Both the position numbers and the translations under genes were made by a program. A stretch of DNA of 64,000 nt from Manis javanica (taxonomy: Eukaryota; Chordata; Mammalia; Pholidota; Manidae): NCBI RefSeq assembly GCF_040802235.1, contig NC_133174.1:134779213-134843212 (forward strand). The letters run 5' to 3'. The notes under the pieces are model-generated. The model saw only the letters and a program-made list of their open reading frames with translations. It searched no databases and was not told where the DNA came from. Each line of letters starts with the position of its first letter. Positions within the stretch are counted from its first letter, which is position 1. Of the stretch, positions 47,103-61,100 are shown one piece after another.

Positions 47103-49085
47103 CCAGAGCTGGAACAATTCAAGGAACAAAATTAACCATGATCTAATTTGACTATAACTGATAATGTATCATGGTTGTCTGTGAGTCCAGAATGATAAAA
47201 ATAATTTCAATAAGTTATCTGAATCAATAATTTGAGATAAATTTTGAAAAAAACTCGAAAAGTATAAATAAATGGGGGAGAAAGGATGGCTCTTCAGAAT
47301 TCCAATAAGTAAATGTGAAAGGAATGAGGACAATAGGAAGTCAGCATTAGGTCATAACTGTTGTAGGCGAGATTCCCCAGATGGATTCTAAAAGCAGTGA
47401 GTAAACGTCTGAGAAGAAACAGGTATTTTCATAGCCTCAAAGTGTTTCCTACACAAGTTGATAAAGTATTTGTCATTAACAATGGGAAAACAGCAGTATT
47501 ACCTGGAGCAACATAATTGCCACCACCTCCATCAAGTGATCAAGATGAACACCAGCAGTAGCAAGTACAACACAGAGACCCCGTGTGCCCTCACATGATG
47601 TGCGTACAAAGGGAGCAAAACCACTTTGGCGGTTTCATGGTATAAGCCCTAAAATCATTAAGGCCCACTGATATACACACCTTGACATCTGGGGAAAACC
47701 CAGAGGACCTCGAATGGCCTAACCACAAGTTGCTCCGTATTGTTTTCCCACAAAGAAGGTTCCCTGGCCAAAGAACCTTCTTATCATGGGAACTAGGCAC
47801 AGTGCCTGCTTCCCCCTGAGTAGTCAGTTTCCATTCCCAACCAGCCCACACAGTGATTCAAACAAGCCGATCGCATCGTCCCACGGGAACCAAGGATCAC
47901 TTCATCCTCTCGTTACTATGAACACTGCCCCCAACAGCCCTTGGTTTTCACTCTCTTCCAGAGCATGACACCTGCGAGGCACTACCTGGTGTGTAGCGTC
48001 CTCCTCGCCCAGGGGCTGAGTAAATGTTATTAATAAACTGCTATGGATGTCACCTGCTCAGTGACGGGTGTCATGTGTTTGGCCATCCTGATAACACTAG
48101 GATGGAAAGTCCCCCATCCCCTGTGGACATAAACAGTAATTCCTGCCCAAATGAGTAACTTAAATCTAATCTTAAGAAAATATCAGGCAAACCCAAATTG
48201 GCAGACATTCCATAAAATACCTGACTAGTATATGCTCTTCAAAAGCATCAGGGATGTGAAAGACCCAGAAAGATTGAGGAATCGTCAGCCTGCAGGACAC
48301 TAAGGTGAAATGATGGCCAAATGCCCTGGCGGTATCCTGAATGGGATCCTGGAATAGGGAAAGGACATTAGTCATACAACTGGTGAAATTAATATAAAGT
48401 ATGTCATTTGTTAACAGTATTACATCAATATTAATTTCCTGGTTTTGATCATCCTTCCTTGGTGTTGTAAACTGGGAACATTAGGGAAATCTGGGTAAAG
48501 ACACTCTGTGCCATTTTCTGCGACGTCTACATGCATCTAAAATTATTCAAAATGAGGAATTAAAAAATACAATGTCAGTGGTTAAAGACAAGGTTAGTCT
48601 ATAAATCACACGGTCTGATATAATTGGCCAGCTGAAACACAGCAAGGAAGACAGTAGGATAAATGCTCACAGCACCTCACCCATTAAAAAATGAATTCAA
48701 ACTGCTTTGTGAGCCCATTTTAAGGAATGAAGCTGCATTCATGCCCAGGATGTACCTGAATACTTACTTATTTGATCTCCACAGGAGAAAAGCATTTTAA
48801 TTTAAGGTCTGGGACAGCAACAGTAATCTAAACAAAACTAAGATGCAAAGGAGAAATACGCTTTGTTTTAAGAAGATAATGGGTGTTAGATTCTGAGGAG
48901 ACAGTGTGAATTTATTAGCGATACAATAGAAGCGAACCACATGTAAGAATAGGGGGATATGGAGAGAGCGGAGAGGAAAGTGGTTCCAATCTGACTGGAT
49001 CTCCTTTCTTATTAATCTCCAAACCTCGTGGGTAATTTAGGCTGATAGAGGTGTGATTTATCAAGAGAAGAATGGTGTAACATAC

Positions 49086-49401
49086 CTACTTGCTAGGAGA
49101 GTTGGAGAAAACCAAAGAACCACCCAAGACCTCAGCAGCGGGAGCCACTTGCTTCCTCTCAGGAGGCTGCGGCAAAAGAACACCCGCCTCGGCGGTGCGC
49201 GCAGTCTCAACGGCTCTTCTCGAGGTTAAACAGGTCGGAAGAGAACTTCTATTGGCGGACCTTAGGTCAGGTGACCCCCTCCTAGTCAAACAACTCTGGG
49301 CTGGGAGGCGGGGCCAGACTCATGACCCGCCTCCAGGGACTCCGTTCCACCGAGCACGCAGGGGTGAAAGGTCGCGTTTCCGCGCAGCCCCGCCATCTTG
49401 G
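49086..49401 (-). other. Probable 5' non-coding first exon of the PRAME-like gene (copy B)
   Basis: It has the same donor (AAGTAG|GTATGT) and GC-rich body as in copy A. Small indels near 49,372-49,385 change the frame of the short open frame that starts in the TISU-like motif, which fits a non-coding role. Confidence 0.5.
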
Positions 49402-49430
49402 ATCCCTTTGGGTAAAAAGTGAACAACGGA
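49110..49430 (-). promoter_or_regulatory. CpG-rich promoter region with YY1/TISU-type motif (copy B)
   Basis: CAAGATGGCGGG on the minus strand at about 49,389-49,400, conserved with copy A although neighbouring bases have changed. It is the likely transcription start area for the intact PRAME-like gene. Confidence 0.6.
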
Positions 49431-50820
49431 GCATCCATGTCAGGACAAGTTCCTTGAAGATCAGAGGCAATTAAAAAAAAAGAGAAAGAAAGGAAGTGAA
49501 GCACGCAGTCTCTGCATATGGCCTGGGCACCGCCTGGCCACGGTTTCTACCAGGCCAGGTCTCAAACCCAGAGGTCCAATGTCCAAATGTATCAGCTATG
49601 CAACAAGGGGCGTTAGTTTGAAAATGAGCGACCAGTTGATGGCAAAATCCATGAGATTAGCACCCTGGTGATAGGGCTTTATTTACCACGTGGAAGATAG
49701 GTGATCTCGGCCAGGTACACTGACCCTTCATAGACTCCATTATCCATCTTCAAAATGCCACTGGCAGTTGAGGTGACCTCATCAGCCTGTTGGGGTTTCA
49801 AGCCCCGTCAATACTACTTACCATATGTGGTGTAAGGACAGTATAAATCTTTGACTCTTCACAATCGGAGATGGACAGCTAAAGTGCTTAAGGGGTCCAG
49901 AGAAGGTCCTAAACAACTCGAGGCACGGATCATTCGAAACCATGTACTCCCTCCCTCCAAGGACAGGGCATGAGCCCAGCCTAACGTCTCCTCAACAGGA
50001 AACAGCCAAGGGGCCAGATTAGAGTCCCACTTGCCCTGAGGGGAAACGGGCAGGCTGGGATGATAAAGCATTTCACAGCTTTCTGTAGGCAGAGTATTGC
50101 TTGGTGCAGATCACAACAGCAGAATGGTTTCCAAAGCAGAATCTTAAGGTAAAGTTTTCTTCCCCCACCCCCCTTATATATCCTAACAGAATTTTGGAAA
50201 CAGCCCTCTCACATATTTCATTGGGAAAGGATTCAGTCCCTGGTATGTTGTACATTTTGTATGTGCTTTGGGTATCCTTTCTCTAAATCTTGACGCTACA
50301 GTCTTACTTCACTCAGTTTATGAAAAACGTCAGCATGTTACTTAACTGGAAAGCTAGTCCTTACTGAAAAACAAATTCAAATGTGATCAGAAGTACCTTT
50401 CATTCTTGAAAGTCTGATTTCATTTTTCAACTTCAGTAATTGGACAAATGACTCTCTGTTCTATCTTTCTTCTGAATCCTAACATTCGTAGGCGGATGGT
50501 TAAAAAGTTGGATAAAAGCAACCCCTTTTGCTGTCTCAAGACTATGCCTCAGGAATCTGAGCCATGTCAATAAAAGATGCACTAGGTGTTTCTTCCCCTG
50601 GAAAAATGCAGCATAGATTCACGATGGGGAAGAACATTATTCTTTTGTAAAAAAAAAAATAAAGATATTTTAACTTTCTGTCTGGAGATAATTGTGCATT
50701 CACATGCAGTTGTAAGAAACAACACATAGAGGCCCTATAGACGCTTTGCCTACTTTCCCCAAAGATGACGTATTACAAAATGGTATTAGAGCAGGATACT
50801 GACCCTGATAGTACCCACTG
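49431..50820. other. No recognised gene (copy B, between promoter and array)
   Basis: Counterpart of 19,881-21,265. An A-rich patch at 50,650-50,660 is the only simple feature. Confidence 0.45.
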
Positions 50821-53800
50821 ATCTTATTTAGACATGGAAAAAACAAGAAGGTCTTTCAGCGTTTATGTGTTTTAAGCGGCATAGGAACCTTAAAAGCAGG
50901 AGAGTATTTGGGGATTTCCAGAAAGAGATGAGTTGGAAACGCTGAGATGCTCGCAGGTTACAAAAGGTCAGGGTATTTGGTAATAGAGAGGGAATGTTGA
51001 TCTGGCAAAGAGCGGCTGTGTTCTTTGTACAAGGTTACACCACTTTCTATAAGGCTCATATGGTTCAAATATATAAATTCTTGAATAAACTATGTGGGAG
51101 TGGTTCCTTGGGAGCCCATCGATACTGGGTCAATTCCCTTATGAAAAGGGGGAACCTGAGCATCAAACGGACACCGGACACCTCCCCATGGCCAGGTCAC
51201 CACTGATGCCTGCATGTTGTCCATTATTCTTTGCAAAGCAGTTCGATTAAGATTTTAGACCACATTAATGGCACCTACATGTGAAGGTCACTGGACACAG
51301 AATGGCTCAGTGAGGCACCCAGCCTGTATTACACCCGATTCATGGAGCATTCACATACAAATAAATATAAAGAAATTTTATCTGTGAAACATAATTCAAT
51401 AGAGCTGGTACAATATGATAGACTTTCAATCTCTGACACAAGACTGTTCTTTGGGTGGGTTAAGCACTGGAGGAATCGGAGAGGTAGAAAAGTGTATTAG
51501 TAGGGAACTCTGGGAAGCGATGATTTGGCAAACATGAGAAGTTGGTAGGTAAGAAAACGATCGGATATTTAGCAACATAGAGGGAAAATGGGTCAGCTGA
51601 CCAAGGGGGGCTGTGTTTCAAATACGACGTTTTCCCTGTTCCGTTAAGCATCACATGGCAAAAATACACTCATTCTTCCAGTAACTAAGTGGAAGGGGTT
51701 GCCTGTGAGTCCATGGATCCTGTGTCTATTCCCATACGAAAAGGAGGAGCCTGGGCTCCAAAACACACACCTTCCCATCGCCAGGCCACCACTGACGCCT
51801 GCATGTTGTCCATTACTCTTCCCAAAGCAGTTGCATTAATATTTTAGTCCACACGAATGACACCTCACTGTGAAGGGCACTGCACACGGAATAGCTCACG
51901 TAGGCATCCTGCCACTATGATTCTCCATTCATGGAGCTTTCACATCCAACCTAATATATAAACAAATTTTATTTGTCAATCATTCCTCAGTAAAGATGGA
52001 AAACAAAAGAAAGTGTTTCAGTCTCGGAAATGACAATGGTCTATGTGTGGGTGAAGCACTGGAGGAATCTAAGAGGCAGGAAAGAGTTTTAGTAGGGAGC
52101 TTCAGGTAGAGATGATTTGGAAATGATGAGAGGTTGCCACGAGATAAAAGGTTACGATATTCTGCAATGTAGAGAGAAAACGCGTCAGCTGAAAAAGGGG
52201 GCTGTGTTCCAAAGACGACCTTATCCCAGCTTAGTTAGGCATCAGATGTCAAAAATGCCTACATTCTTGCAGAAACTAAGTGGAAGGGCTTCCCTGGGAG
52301 CCCATGGATCCTGTGTCTATTCCCCAATGAAAAGGGGAACCTGGACTCTAAAATGGGCATCTACACATCCCCAGGCCACCACTGATGCCTATATGTTGTC
52401 CATTACTCTTCACAAAAGGGCACCTTTCACAGTCTAGTCCACGTGAAAGATGCCTCCCTGTGAAGGGCACTGCACATAGAATGGCTCAGTGAGGCAGCCG
52501 TACCTCTTTCCACCCATCCCTTCAACCTTTCCCATCCAACCTCAATATAAACAAACTGGGTACATCAATTACACCGCAATGAAGCTGGAAAAAATGAGAA
52601 AGTGTTTCAGTCTTTGAAATGAGAATGAACATTCCCTGGGATAAGCAGTGGAGGAATCTGAGAACCAGAGCATTTTGTGGATCTAGGAAGAGATGACTTA
52701 CAAAAGATGAGAAACTGGTCAGTGAGAAAAGGTTAGGGAATATGGGAATACACAGGGAAAATTTCTCAGCACACAAAGTGGGACTGTGGTCTCAGTAGAA
52801 GGTTTCTCCAATTTACTTAAGCGTCATACAGCAACAGTATATAAATTCGAGGAGAAACTAAGTGGAAGCGGTTCCCTCTTAGCTGATGGTCCTCGTGTTC
52901 AGACTCTCAGAAAGAGGTTGAACCTGGGCTCCAAAACGGGCATGTTGCCATCTCCGGCCACCGCTTTTGCGTCCAAGTGCTCCATTACTCCTCACAAACG
53001 AGTTTCATTCATAATTTTAGTGCACATGAAGGACACCTCCCTACAAAGGGCACTGCATCGACTGGCTCAGTGACGCCGCCCATCCCTCCTCTTCTCCTCC
53101 AACCATGCAACATTTCACGACTTTTGTTCATCTAAATATAAACAAACTGTACTCTTCAGTCATACTTCAATAAGCATGGAAAATACAGGGAGGTCTTTCA
53201 GCCTTTATGTGGGTTAAGCACCAGCGGAATCTTAGAAATAGGAGAGTATTTGGGAATCTCCAGGAAGAGATGAGTTGCAAAGGCTGAGATGCTCATAGGT
53301 GACAAAAGGTCAGGGTATTTGGTAATAGAGAGGGAATGTGAACTTGCAAAGAGTGGCTGTGTTCTCTGTACAACTTTACACCACTTTATTTCAGGCTCAT
53401 ATGGCACAAATATATAAATTCTGGAAGAAACTAAGTGGGAGTGGTTCACTGGTTGCCAATCCATCTTGTGTCTATTCCCTTATGAAAAGGGGGAACCTGG
53501 GCATCAAACGGACACCTCCCCATGGGCAGGTCACCACTGATGCCTGCATGTTGTCTAGTACTCTTTACAAAGCAGTTCGATTATGGTTTTAGTCCACAAT
53601 AATGGCACCTACTTCTGAAGGTCACTGCACACAGAATGGCTCAGTGAGGCACCCGGCCTCTGTTACTCCCGATTCATGGAGCATTCACATACAAATAATT
53701 ATAAAGAAATTTTATCTGTGAAACATAACTCAATAAAGCTGGAACAATATGAAAGTCTTTCAGTCTCTGAGACAAGACTGTTCATTGGGTGGGTTAAGCA

Positions 53801-56800
53801 CTGGAGGAATCGGAGAGGTAGAAAAGTGTATTAGTAGGGAATTCTGGGAAGCGATGATTTGGCAAACATGAGAAGTGGTAGGTAAGAAAAGGTTAGGATA
53901 TTCGGCAACATAGAGGGAACATGGGTCAGCTGACCAAGGGGGGCTGTGTTTCAAATACGACGTTTTCCCAGTTCCGTTAAGCATCACATGGCAAAAATAC
54001 ACACATTCTTCCAGTAACTAAGTGGAAGGGGTTGCCTGTGAGTCCACGGATCCTGTGTCAATTCCCATACGAAAAAGAGGAGCCTGGGCTCCAAAACACA
54101 CACCTTCCCATCACCAGGCCACCACTGACGGCTGCATGTTGTCCATTACTCTTCCCAAAGCAGTTGCATTAATATTTTAGTCCTCACGAATGACACCTCA
54201 CTGTGAATGGCACTGCACACGGAATAGCTCACGTAGGCATCCTGCCACTATGATTCTCCATTCATGGAGCTTTCACATCCAACCTAATATATAAACAAAT
54301 TTTATTTGTCAATCATTCCTCAGTAAAGATGGAAAACAAAAGAAAGTGTTTCAGTCTCGGAAATGACAATGGTCTATGGGTGTGTGAAGCACTGGAGGAA
54401 TCTAAGAGAGCAGGAAAGAGTTTTAGTTGGGAGCTTTAGGAAGAGATGATTTGGAAATGATGAGAAGTTGCTAGGAAATAAAAGGTTAGGATATTGTGCT
54501 ATGTAGAGAGAAAACACATCAGCTTACAAAGGGGACTGTGTTCCAAAGACGACCTTATCCCAGTTTAGTTAGGCATCATATGTCAAAAATGCCTACATTC
54601 TTGCAGAAACTAAGTGGAAGGGCTTCCCTGGGATCCCATGGATCCTGTGTCTGTTCCCCAATGAAAAGGGGAACCTGGAATCTAAAATGGGCATCTGCGC
54701 ATCCCCAGGCCACCACTGATGCCTATATATTGTCTATTACTCTTCACAAAAGGGCATCTTTCACAGTCTAGTCCACGTGAAAGATGCTTCCCTGTGAAGG
54801 GCACTGCACATAGAATGGCTCAGTGAGGCAGCCCGTCCCTCTTTCCACCCATCCCTTCAACCTTTCTCATCCAACCTCAATATAACCAAACTGGGTACAT
54901 CAATTATACCTCAATAAACCTAGAAAAAATGAGAAACTGTTTCAGTCTTTGAAATGAGAATGAACATTGCGTGGGACAAGCAGTGGAGGAATCTGGGAAC
55001 CAGAGCATTTTGTAGTTCTAGGAAGAGATGACTTACAAAAGATGAGAAACTGGTCAGTGAGAAAAGGTTAGGGAATATGGGAATACAGAGGGAAAATTTC
55101 TCAGCACACAATGTGGGACTGTGGTCTCAGTAGAAGGTTTCTCCAATTTACTTAAGTGTCATACAGAAACAGTATATAAATTCGAGGAGAAACTAAGTGA
55201 AAGCGTTTCCCTCTTAGCTGATGGTCCTCGTGTTCAGTCTCTCAGAAAGAGGTTGAACCTGGGCTCCAAAATGGGCATGTTTCCATCTCCGGCCACCACT
55301 TTTGCGTCCAAGTGCTCCATTACTCCTCACAAAGGAGTTTCATTCATAATTTTAGTACACATGAATGACACCTCCCTACAAATGGCACTGCATCGACTGG
55401 CTCAGTGAGGCAGCCCCTCCTCCTTTTCTCCTCCATCCATGCAACCTTTCACGACTTTTGTTCATCTAAATATAAACAAACTGTACTCTTCAGTCATACT
55501 TCAATAAGCATGGAAAATACAAGGAGGTCTTTCAGCCTTTATGTGAGTTAAGCACCAGCGGAATCTTAGAAATAGGAGAGTATTTGGGAATCTCCAGGAA
55601 GAGATGACTTGCAAAGCCTGAGATGCTCATAGGTGACAAAAGGTCAGGGTATTTGGTAATAGAGAGGGAATGTGAGCTTGCAAAGCGCGGCTGTGTTCTC
55701 TGTACAGCTTTACACCACTTTATTTCAGGCTCATATGGCACAAATATATAAATTCTGGAAGAAACTAAGTGGGAGTGGTTCACTGGTTGCCCATCCATCT
55801 TGTGTCTATTCCCTTATGAATAGGGGGAACCTGGGCATCAAACGGACACATCCCCATGACCAGGTCACCTCTGATGCCTGCATGTTGTCCACTACTCTTT
55901 ACAAAGCAGTTCAATTATGATTTCAGTCCACATTAATGGCACCAACTTGTGAAGGTCACTGCACACAGAATGGCTCAGTGAGGCACCCTGCCTCTATTAC
56001 TCCCGATTCATGAAGCATTCACATAAAAATAATTATAAAGAAATTTTATTTGTGAAACATAATTCAATAAAGCTGGAACAATATGAAAGTCTTTCAGTCT
56101 CTGAGACAAGACTGTTCTTTGGGTCGGTTAAGCACTGGAGGAATCGGAGAGGTAGAAAACTGTATTAGTAGGGAACTCTGGGAAGCGATGTTTTGGCAAA
56201 CATGAGAAGTTGGTAGGTATGAAAAGGTTAGGATATTCGGCAACATAGAGGGAACATGGGTCAGCTGACCAAGGGGGGCTGTGTTTCAAATACGATATGT
56301 TCCCAGTTTCGTTAAGCATTACATTTCAAAAATACACACATTCTTCCAGTAACTAAGTGGAAGGGGTTGCCTGTGAGTCCACGGATCCTGTGTCTATTCC
56401 CATACGAAAAAGAGGAGCCTGGGCTCCAAAACACACACCTTCCCATCGCCAGGCCACCACTGACGCCTGCATGTTGTCCATTACTCTTCCCAAAGCAGTT
56501 GCATTAATATTTTAGTCCTCACGAATGACACCTCTCTGTGAAGGGCACTGCACACGGAATAGCTCACGTAGGCATCCTGCCACTATGATTCTCCTTCCAT
56601 GGAGCTTTCACATCCAACCTAATATATAAACAAATTATATTTGTCAATTATTCCTCAGTAAAGATGGAAAACAAAAGAAAGTGTTTCAATCTCGGAAATG
56701 ACAATGGTCTATGTGTGGGTGAAGCACTGGAGGAATCTAAGAGGCAGGAAAGAGATTTAGTTGGGAGCTTGTGGAAGAGATGATTTGGAAACGATGAGAA

Positions 56801-58145
56801 GTTTCTAGGTAATAGAAGGTTAGGATATTCTGCAATGTAGAGAGAAAACGCGTCAGCTGACAAAGGGGGCTGTGTTCCAAAGACGACCTTATCCCAGCTT
56901 AGTTAGGCATCAGATGTCAAAAATGCCTACATTCTTGCAGAAACTAAGTGGAAGGGCTTCCCTGGGAGCCAATGGATCCTGTGTCTATTCCCCAATGAAA
57001 AGGGGAACCTGGACTCTAAAATGGGCATCTACACATCCCCAGGCCACCACTGATGCCTATATGTTGTCCATTACTCTTCACAAAAGGGCACCTTTCACAG
57101 TCTAGTCCATGTGAAAGATGCCTCCCTGTGAAGGGCACTGCACATGGAATGGCTCAGTGAGGCAGCCCGTCCCTCTTTCCACCCATCCCTGCAACCTATC
57201 CCATCCAACCTCTATATAAACAAACGGGGTACATCAATTATACCGCAATGAAGCTGGAAAAAATGAGAAAGTGTTTCAGTCTTTGAAATGAGAATGAACA
57301 TTGCGTGGGATAAGCAGTGGAGGAATCTGGGAACCAGAGCATTTTGTAGTTCTAGGAAGAGATGACTTACAAAAGATGAGAAACTGGTCAGTGAGAAAAG
57401 GTTAGGGAATATGGGAATACAGAGGGAAAATTTCTCAGCACACAAAGTGGGACTGTGGTCTCAGTAGAAGGTTTCTCCAATTTACTTAAGCGTCATACAG
57501 CAACAGTATATAAATTCGAGGAGAAACTAAGTGGAAGCGGTTCCCTCTTAGCTGATGGTCCTCGTGTTCAGACTCTCAGAAAGAGATTGAACCTGGGCTC
57601 CAAAACGGGCATGTTGCCATCTCCGGCCACCGCTTTTGCGTCCAAGTGCTCCATTACTCCTCACAAAGGAGTTTCATTCATAATTTTAGTGCACATGAAT
57701 GACACCTCCCTACAAAGGGCACTGCATAGACTGGCTCAGTGAGGCAGCCCCTCCTCCTTTTCTCCTCCATCCATGCAACCTTTCACGACTTTTGTTCATC
57801 TAAATATAAACAAACTGTACTCTTCAGTCATACTTCCATAAGCATGGAAAATACAAGGAGGTCTTTCAGCCTTTATGTGAGTTAAGCACCAGCGAATCTT
57901 AGAAATAGGAGAGTATTTGGGAATCTCCAGGTAGAGATGACTTGCAAAGCCTGAGATGCTCATAGGTGACAAAAGGTCAGGGTATTTGGTAATAGAGAGG
58001 GAATGCTGAGCTTGCAAAGAGTGGCTGTGTTCTCTGTACAACTTTACACCACTTTATTTCAGGCTCATATGGCACAAATATATAAATTCTGGAAGAAACT
58101 AAGTGGGAGTGGTTCACTGGTTGCCCATCCATCTTGTGTCTATTC
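50821..58145. repeat. Satellite array, copy B: three higher-order units (d-a-b-c) x 2,334 bp
   Basis: Monomer anchors: d 50,832, a 51,412, b 51,994, c 52,582; d 53,173, a 53,737, b 54,327, c 54,917; d 55,507, a 56,071, b 56,662, c 57,251; d 57,841 (partial). Like types recur every 2,325-2,341 bp and are near-identical, while different types are clearly diverged. Monomer lengths are about d 565, a 590, b 590 and c 590. The many 60-95-codon frames (for example the 95-codon frame at 52,786, 55,121 and 57,455) mostly begin at non-ATG codons and simply repeat with the array. Confidence 0.93.
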
Positions 58146-61100
58146 CCTCATGAAACAGAACCTGGGCTCTAAACGGGCATCTCCCCATCATCAGGCCACC
58201 AGGGATGCCTACATTTTTTTCAGTGCCTTCCAAAGGTAGTTCTGTTAGTATTTTAGTCCACGTGAATGGCTCCTACTTATGAAGGGCACTGAGCACAGAA
58301 TAAATCAGTGTGGAATCCTGCCCATCTTATTCCCCGTTCATGGAGCTTTCACATTGAACTAAATATAAAGAAACTTTATTTTTCCATCATAATGCAATAA
58401 AGCTGTAAATATAAGAAAGTCTTTCAGTCTCTGAGACAAGAATGGTCTTTGGGTGGGTTGAGCACTGGGGTAATCTGTGAGGCAGGGAAGAGTATTAGTT
58501 GGGAACTCTAGGAAGAGATGATCTGTAAAGGATGAGAAATTGGTAGATAAGAAATGTTTAGGATATTCGGCTATATAGAGGGAAAACGGGTCAGCTCAAC
58601 TAGGGGCTCTGTGTTCCAAATAGGACGTTATCCCAGTTTAGTTAGGCATCGTATATGAAAAATACATACATTCTGGCAGAATTTAAGTGGTAGGGGTTTC
58701 CTGGGAGCCCATGAATCCTGTGTCTATTCCCTTATGAAAAGGGGAAACCTGTGCCCAGAACGGGCATCTCCGCACTGCGAGGCCACCACTGATGCCTGCA
58801 TGTTGTCCATTACTCTTCACAAAGTAGTACCATTAAGATTTTAGTCCACATTAATGGCACCTACTCTCGAAGGGCACTGCACACAGAATGGCTCAGTGAG
58901 GCATCCTGCACCTATTACTCACCATTCATGGACCTTTCATATCCAAATAATTATAAAGACATTTTATTTGTGAAACATAATTCAATAAAGCTGGAACAAT
59001 ACAAAAGTCTTTCAGTCTCTGAGACAAGACAGTTCTTTTGGTGGGTTAAGCACTGAAGAAATCTGAGAGGCAGGAAAGAGTATTAGTAGGGAGCTCTAGG
59101 AAGAGATGATTTGGAAATGATGAGAAGTTGGTAGGTAAGAAAAAGTTAGGACATCCGGCAATATAGAGGGATAATGGGTCAGCTGACAAAGGGGCCTGTT
59201 TTCGAAATACAATGTTTTCCCAGCTCCGTTAAGCATCACATGGGAAACATACATATATTCTTTCAGTAACTAAGTGGAAGGGGATCCCTGGGAGCCCACG
59301 GATCCTGTGCCTTTTCCCTTATGAATAGGGGGAACCTGTGCTCCAAAATGGACAACTCCCCATCGCCAGGCCACTACAGATGCCTGCATGTTGTCCATTA
59401 CTCTTCACAAAGCAGTACCATTAAGAGTTTAATCCTCATTAATGGCACCTACTTGCGAAGGGCACTGCACACAGAATGGCTCAGTGAGGCACCCTGCACC
59501 TATTATTCCCCATTCATGGACCTTTCACATACAACTAAATATACAGAAATATTCTTTGTCAACATAATTCAATAAAGTTCTAAAAATAAGAAAGTTTTCC
59601 AGTGTCTGAGATGTGAATGGTCTTTGGGTGGGTCAAGCACAAGTGGAATCAGAGAGGCAGGAAAGCGTTTTAGTAGGGAGCTTTACGAAGAGATGATTTG
59701 GAAAAGATGAGAAGTTGCTAGGTAATAAAAGGTTAGGATATTCGGCAATATAGAGGGAAAATGGGTTAGTTGACCAAAGGGGGCTGTGGTCCAAAGACGA
59801 TGGTATCCCAGTTTAGTTAAGCATCATATGGCAAAAATACTTACATTCTTGCAGAAACTAAGTGGAAGGCGTTTCCTGGGAGCCCATGGATCCTGTGTCT
59901 ATTCCCTTACGAATAGGAGGAACCTGGACTCCAAAATGGGCATCTGGGCATCCCCAGGCACCACGGATGCCTATGTGTTGTCCATTACTCTTCACAAAAG
60001 GTTGTCTGTCACAGTCCAGTCCACATGAAAGACAACTTCTTGCAAAGGGCACTGCACACAGAATGGCTCAGTGAGGCAGCCTGTCCCTCTTTCTATGCAT
60101 CCATGCAGCGTTTCCCATCCAACCTCAATATAAACAAGCTGTATTCATCTTTTAGACTTCAATAAAACTGATAAAAATAAGAAAGTGTTTCAGTATTTGA
60201 GACAAGTGTGGCCTTAGGGTGTGTTAAGTGAAGGGCCAGATGAATCTGAGAAGCAGGAGAGTAGTTGGGGATCTCTTAAGAGATGAGTTGCAAAACATAG
60301 ATGCTGGTATGTGACAAAAGGTTAGGGCATTTGGTAATAGAGAGGGAATGCTGAGCTGGCAAAGAGTGCCTTGTTCTCTATACAAGGTCACACCACTTTA
60401 TTAAGGCTCATAGAGCACAAGTATATAAATTCTTGAAGAAACTATGTGGATATGGTTCCCTAGGAAAGAGTTTTTGTAGGGAGCTCTAGGAAGAGATGAT
60501 TTGGAAATGATGAGAAGTTGGTAGGTAAGAAAAGTTTAGGATATTCAGCAATATAGAGGGAAAATGGGTAGCTGACAAAGGGAGGCTGTGTTCCAAAGAC
60601 AACCTTATCCCAGTGTAGATAAGCATCCTGGGAATCCATGGATCCGATATCTGTTTCCATATGAAAAGGGGAAACCTGGGCTCAAAGACAGGCATCTCTG
60701 CATCCCAGGGCCACCACTGATGTCTACATATTGTCCATTACTCTTCACAAAAGGGTGTGTTACATATTTTAGTCCACATGAAAGATACCTCCTCGCGAAG
60801 GGCACGACACATGGAATGGCTCTGTGATGCAGTACGTCCCTACTTTTCCCCATCCATGAAACCTTTCACATCCAACTTAAATATAAACAGACTGTATTCC
60901 ACAATTATACTTCAGTAAAGCTGGAAAAAATAAGAAAGAGTTTCAGCCTTTGAAAAGGGAATGGACATTGTGTGGGTTAGGCAGTGGAGGAATCTGGGAG
61001 CCAGGGCATTTTGTAGACTTGCAAATGATGAGAAAGTGGTAGGTGAGAAAAGGTTAGGGATTATGGGAAGATAGAGGGAAAATTGCTCAGCAGACAAAGT

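Larger units (their letters stand above)
42431..49085 (-). other. First intron of the PRAME-like gene (copy B), inferred
   Basis: The intron runs from the donor at 49,085 (AAGTAG|GTATGT on the minus strand) to the acceptor at 42,431. It contains the TG/CA microsatellite, a DNA transposon and an old L1, listed separately. Bases 47,101-49,085 hold no recognised gene. Confidence 0.5.

Noticed and set aside
52786-53073. A 95-codon plus-strand frame repeated at 52,786, 55,121, 57,455 and 62,289
   Set aside because: It begins at GTG, not ATG, recurs only because the satellite repeats, is broken in copy A, and matches no family I know.
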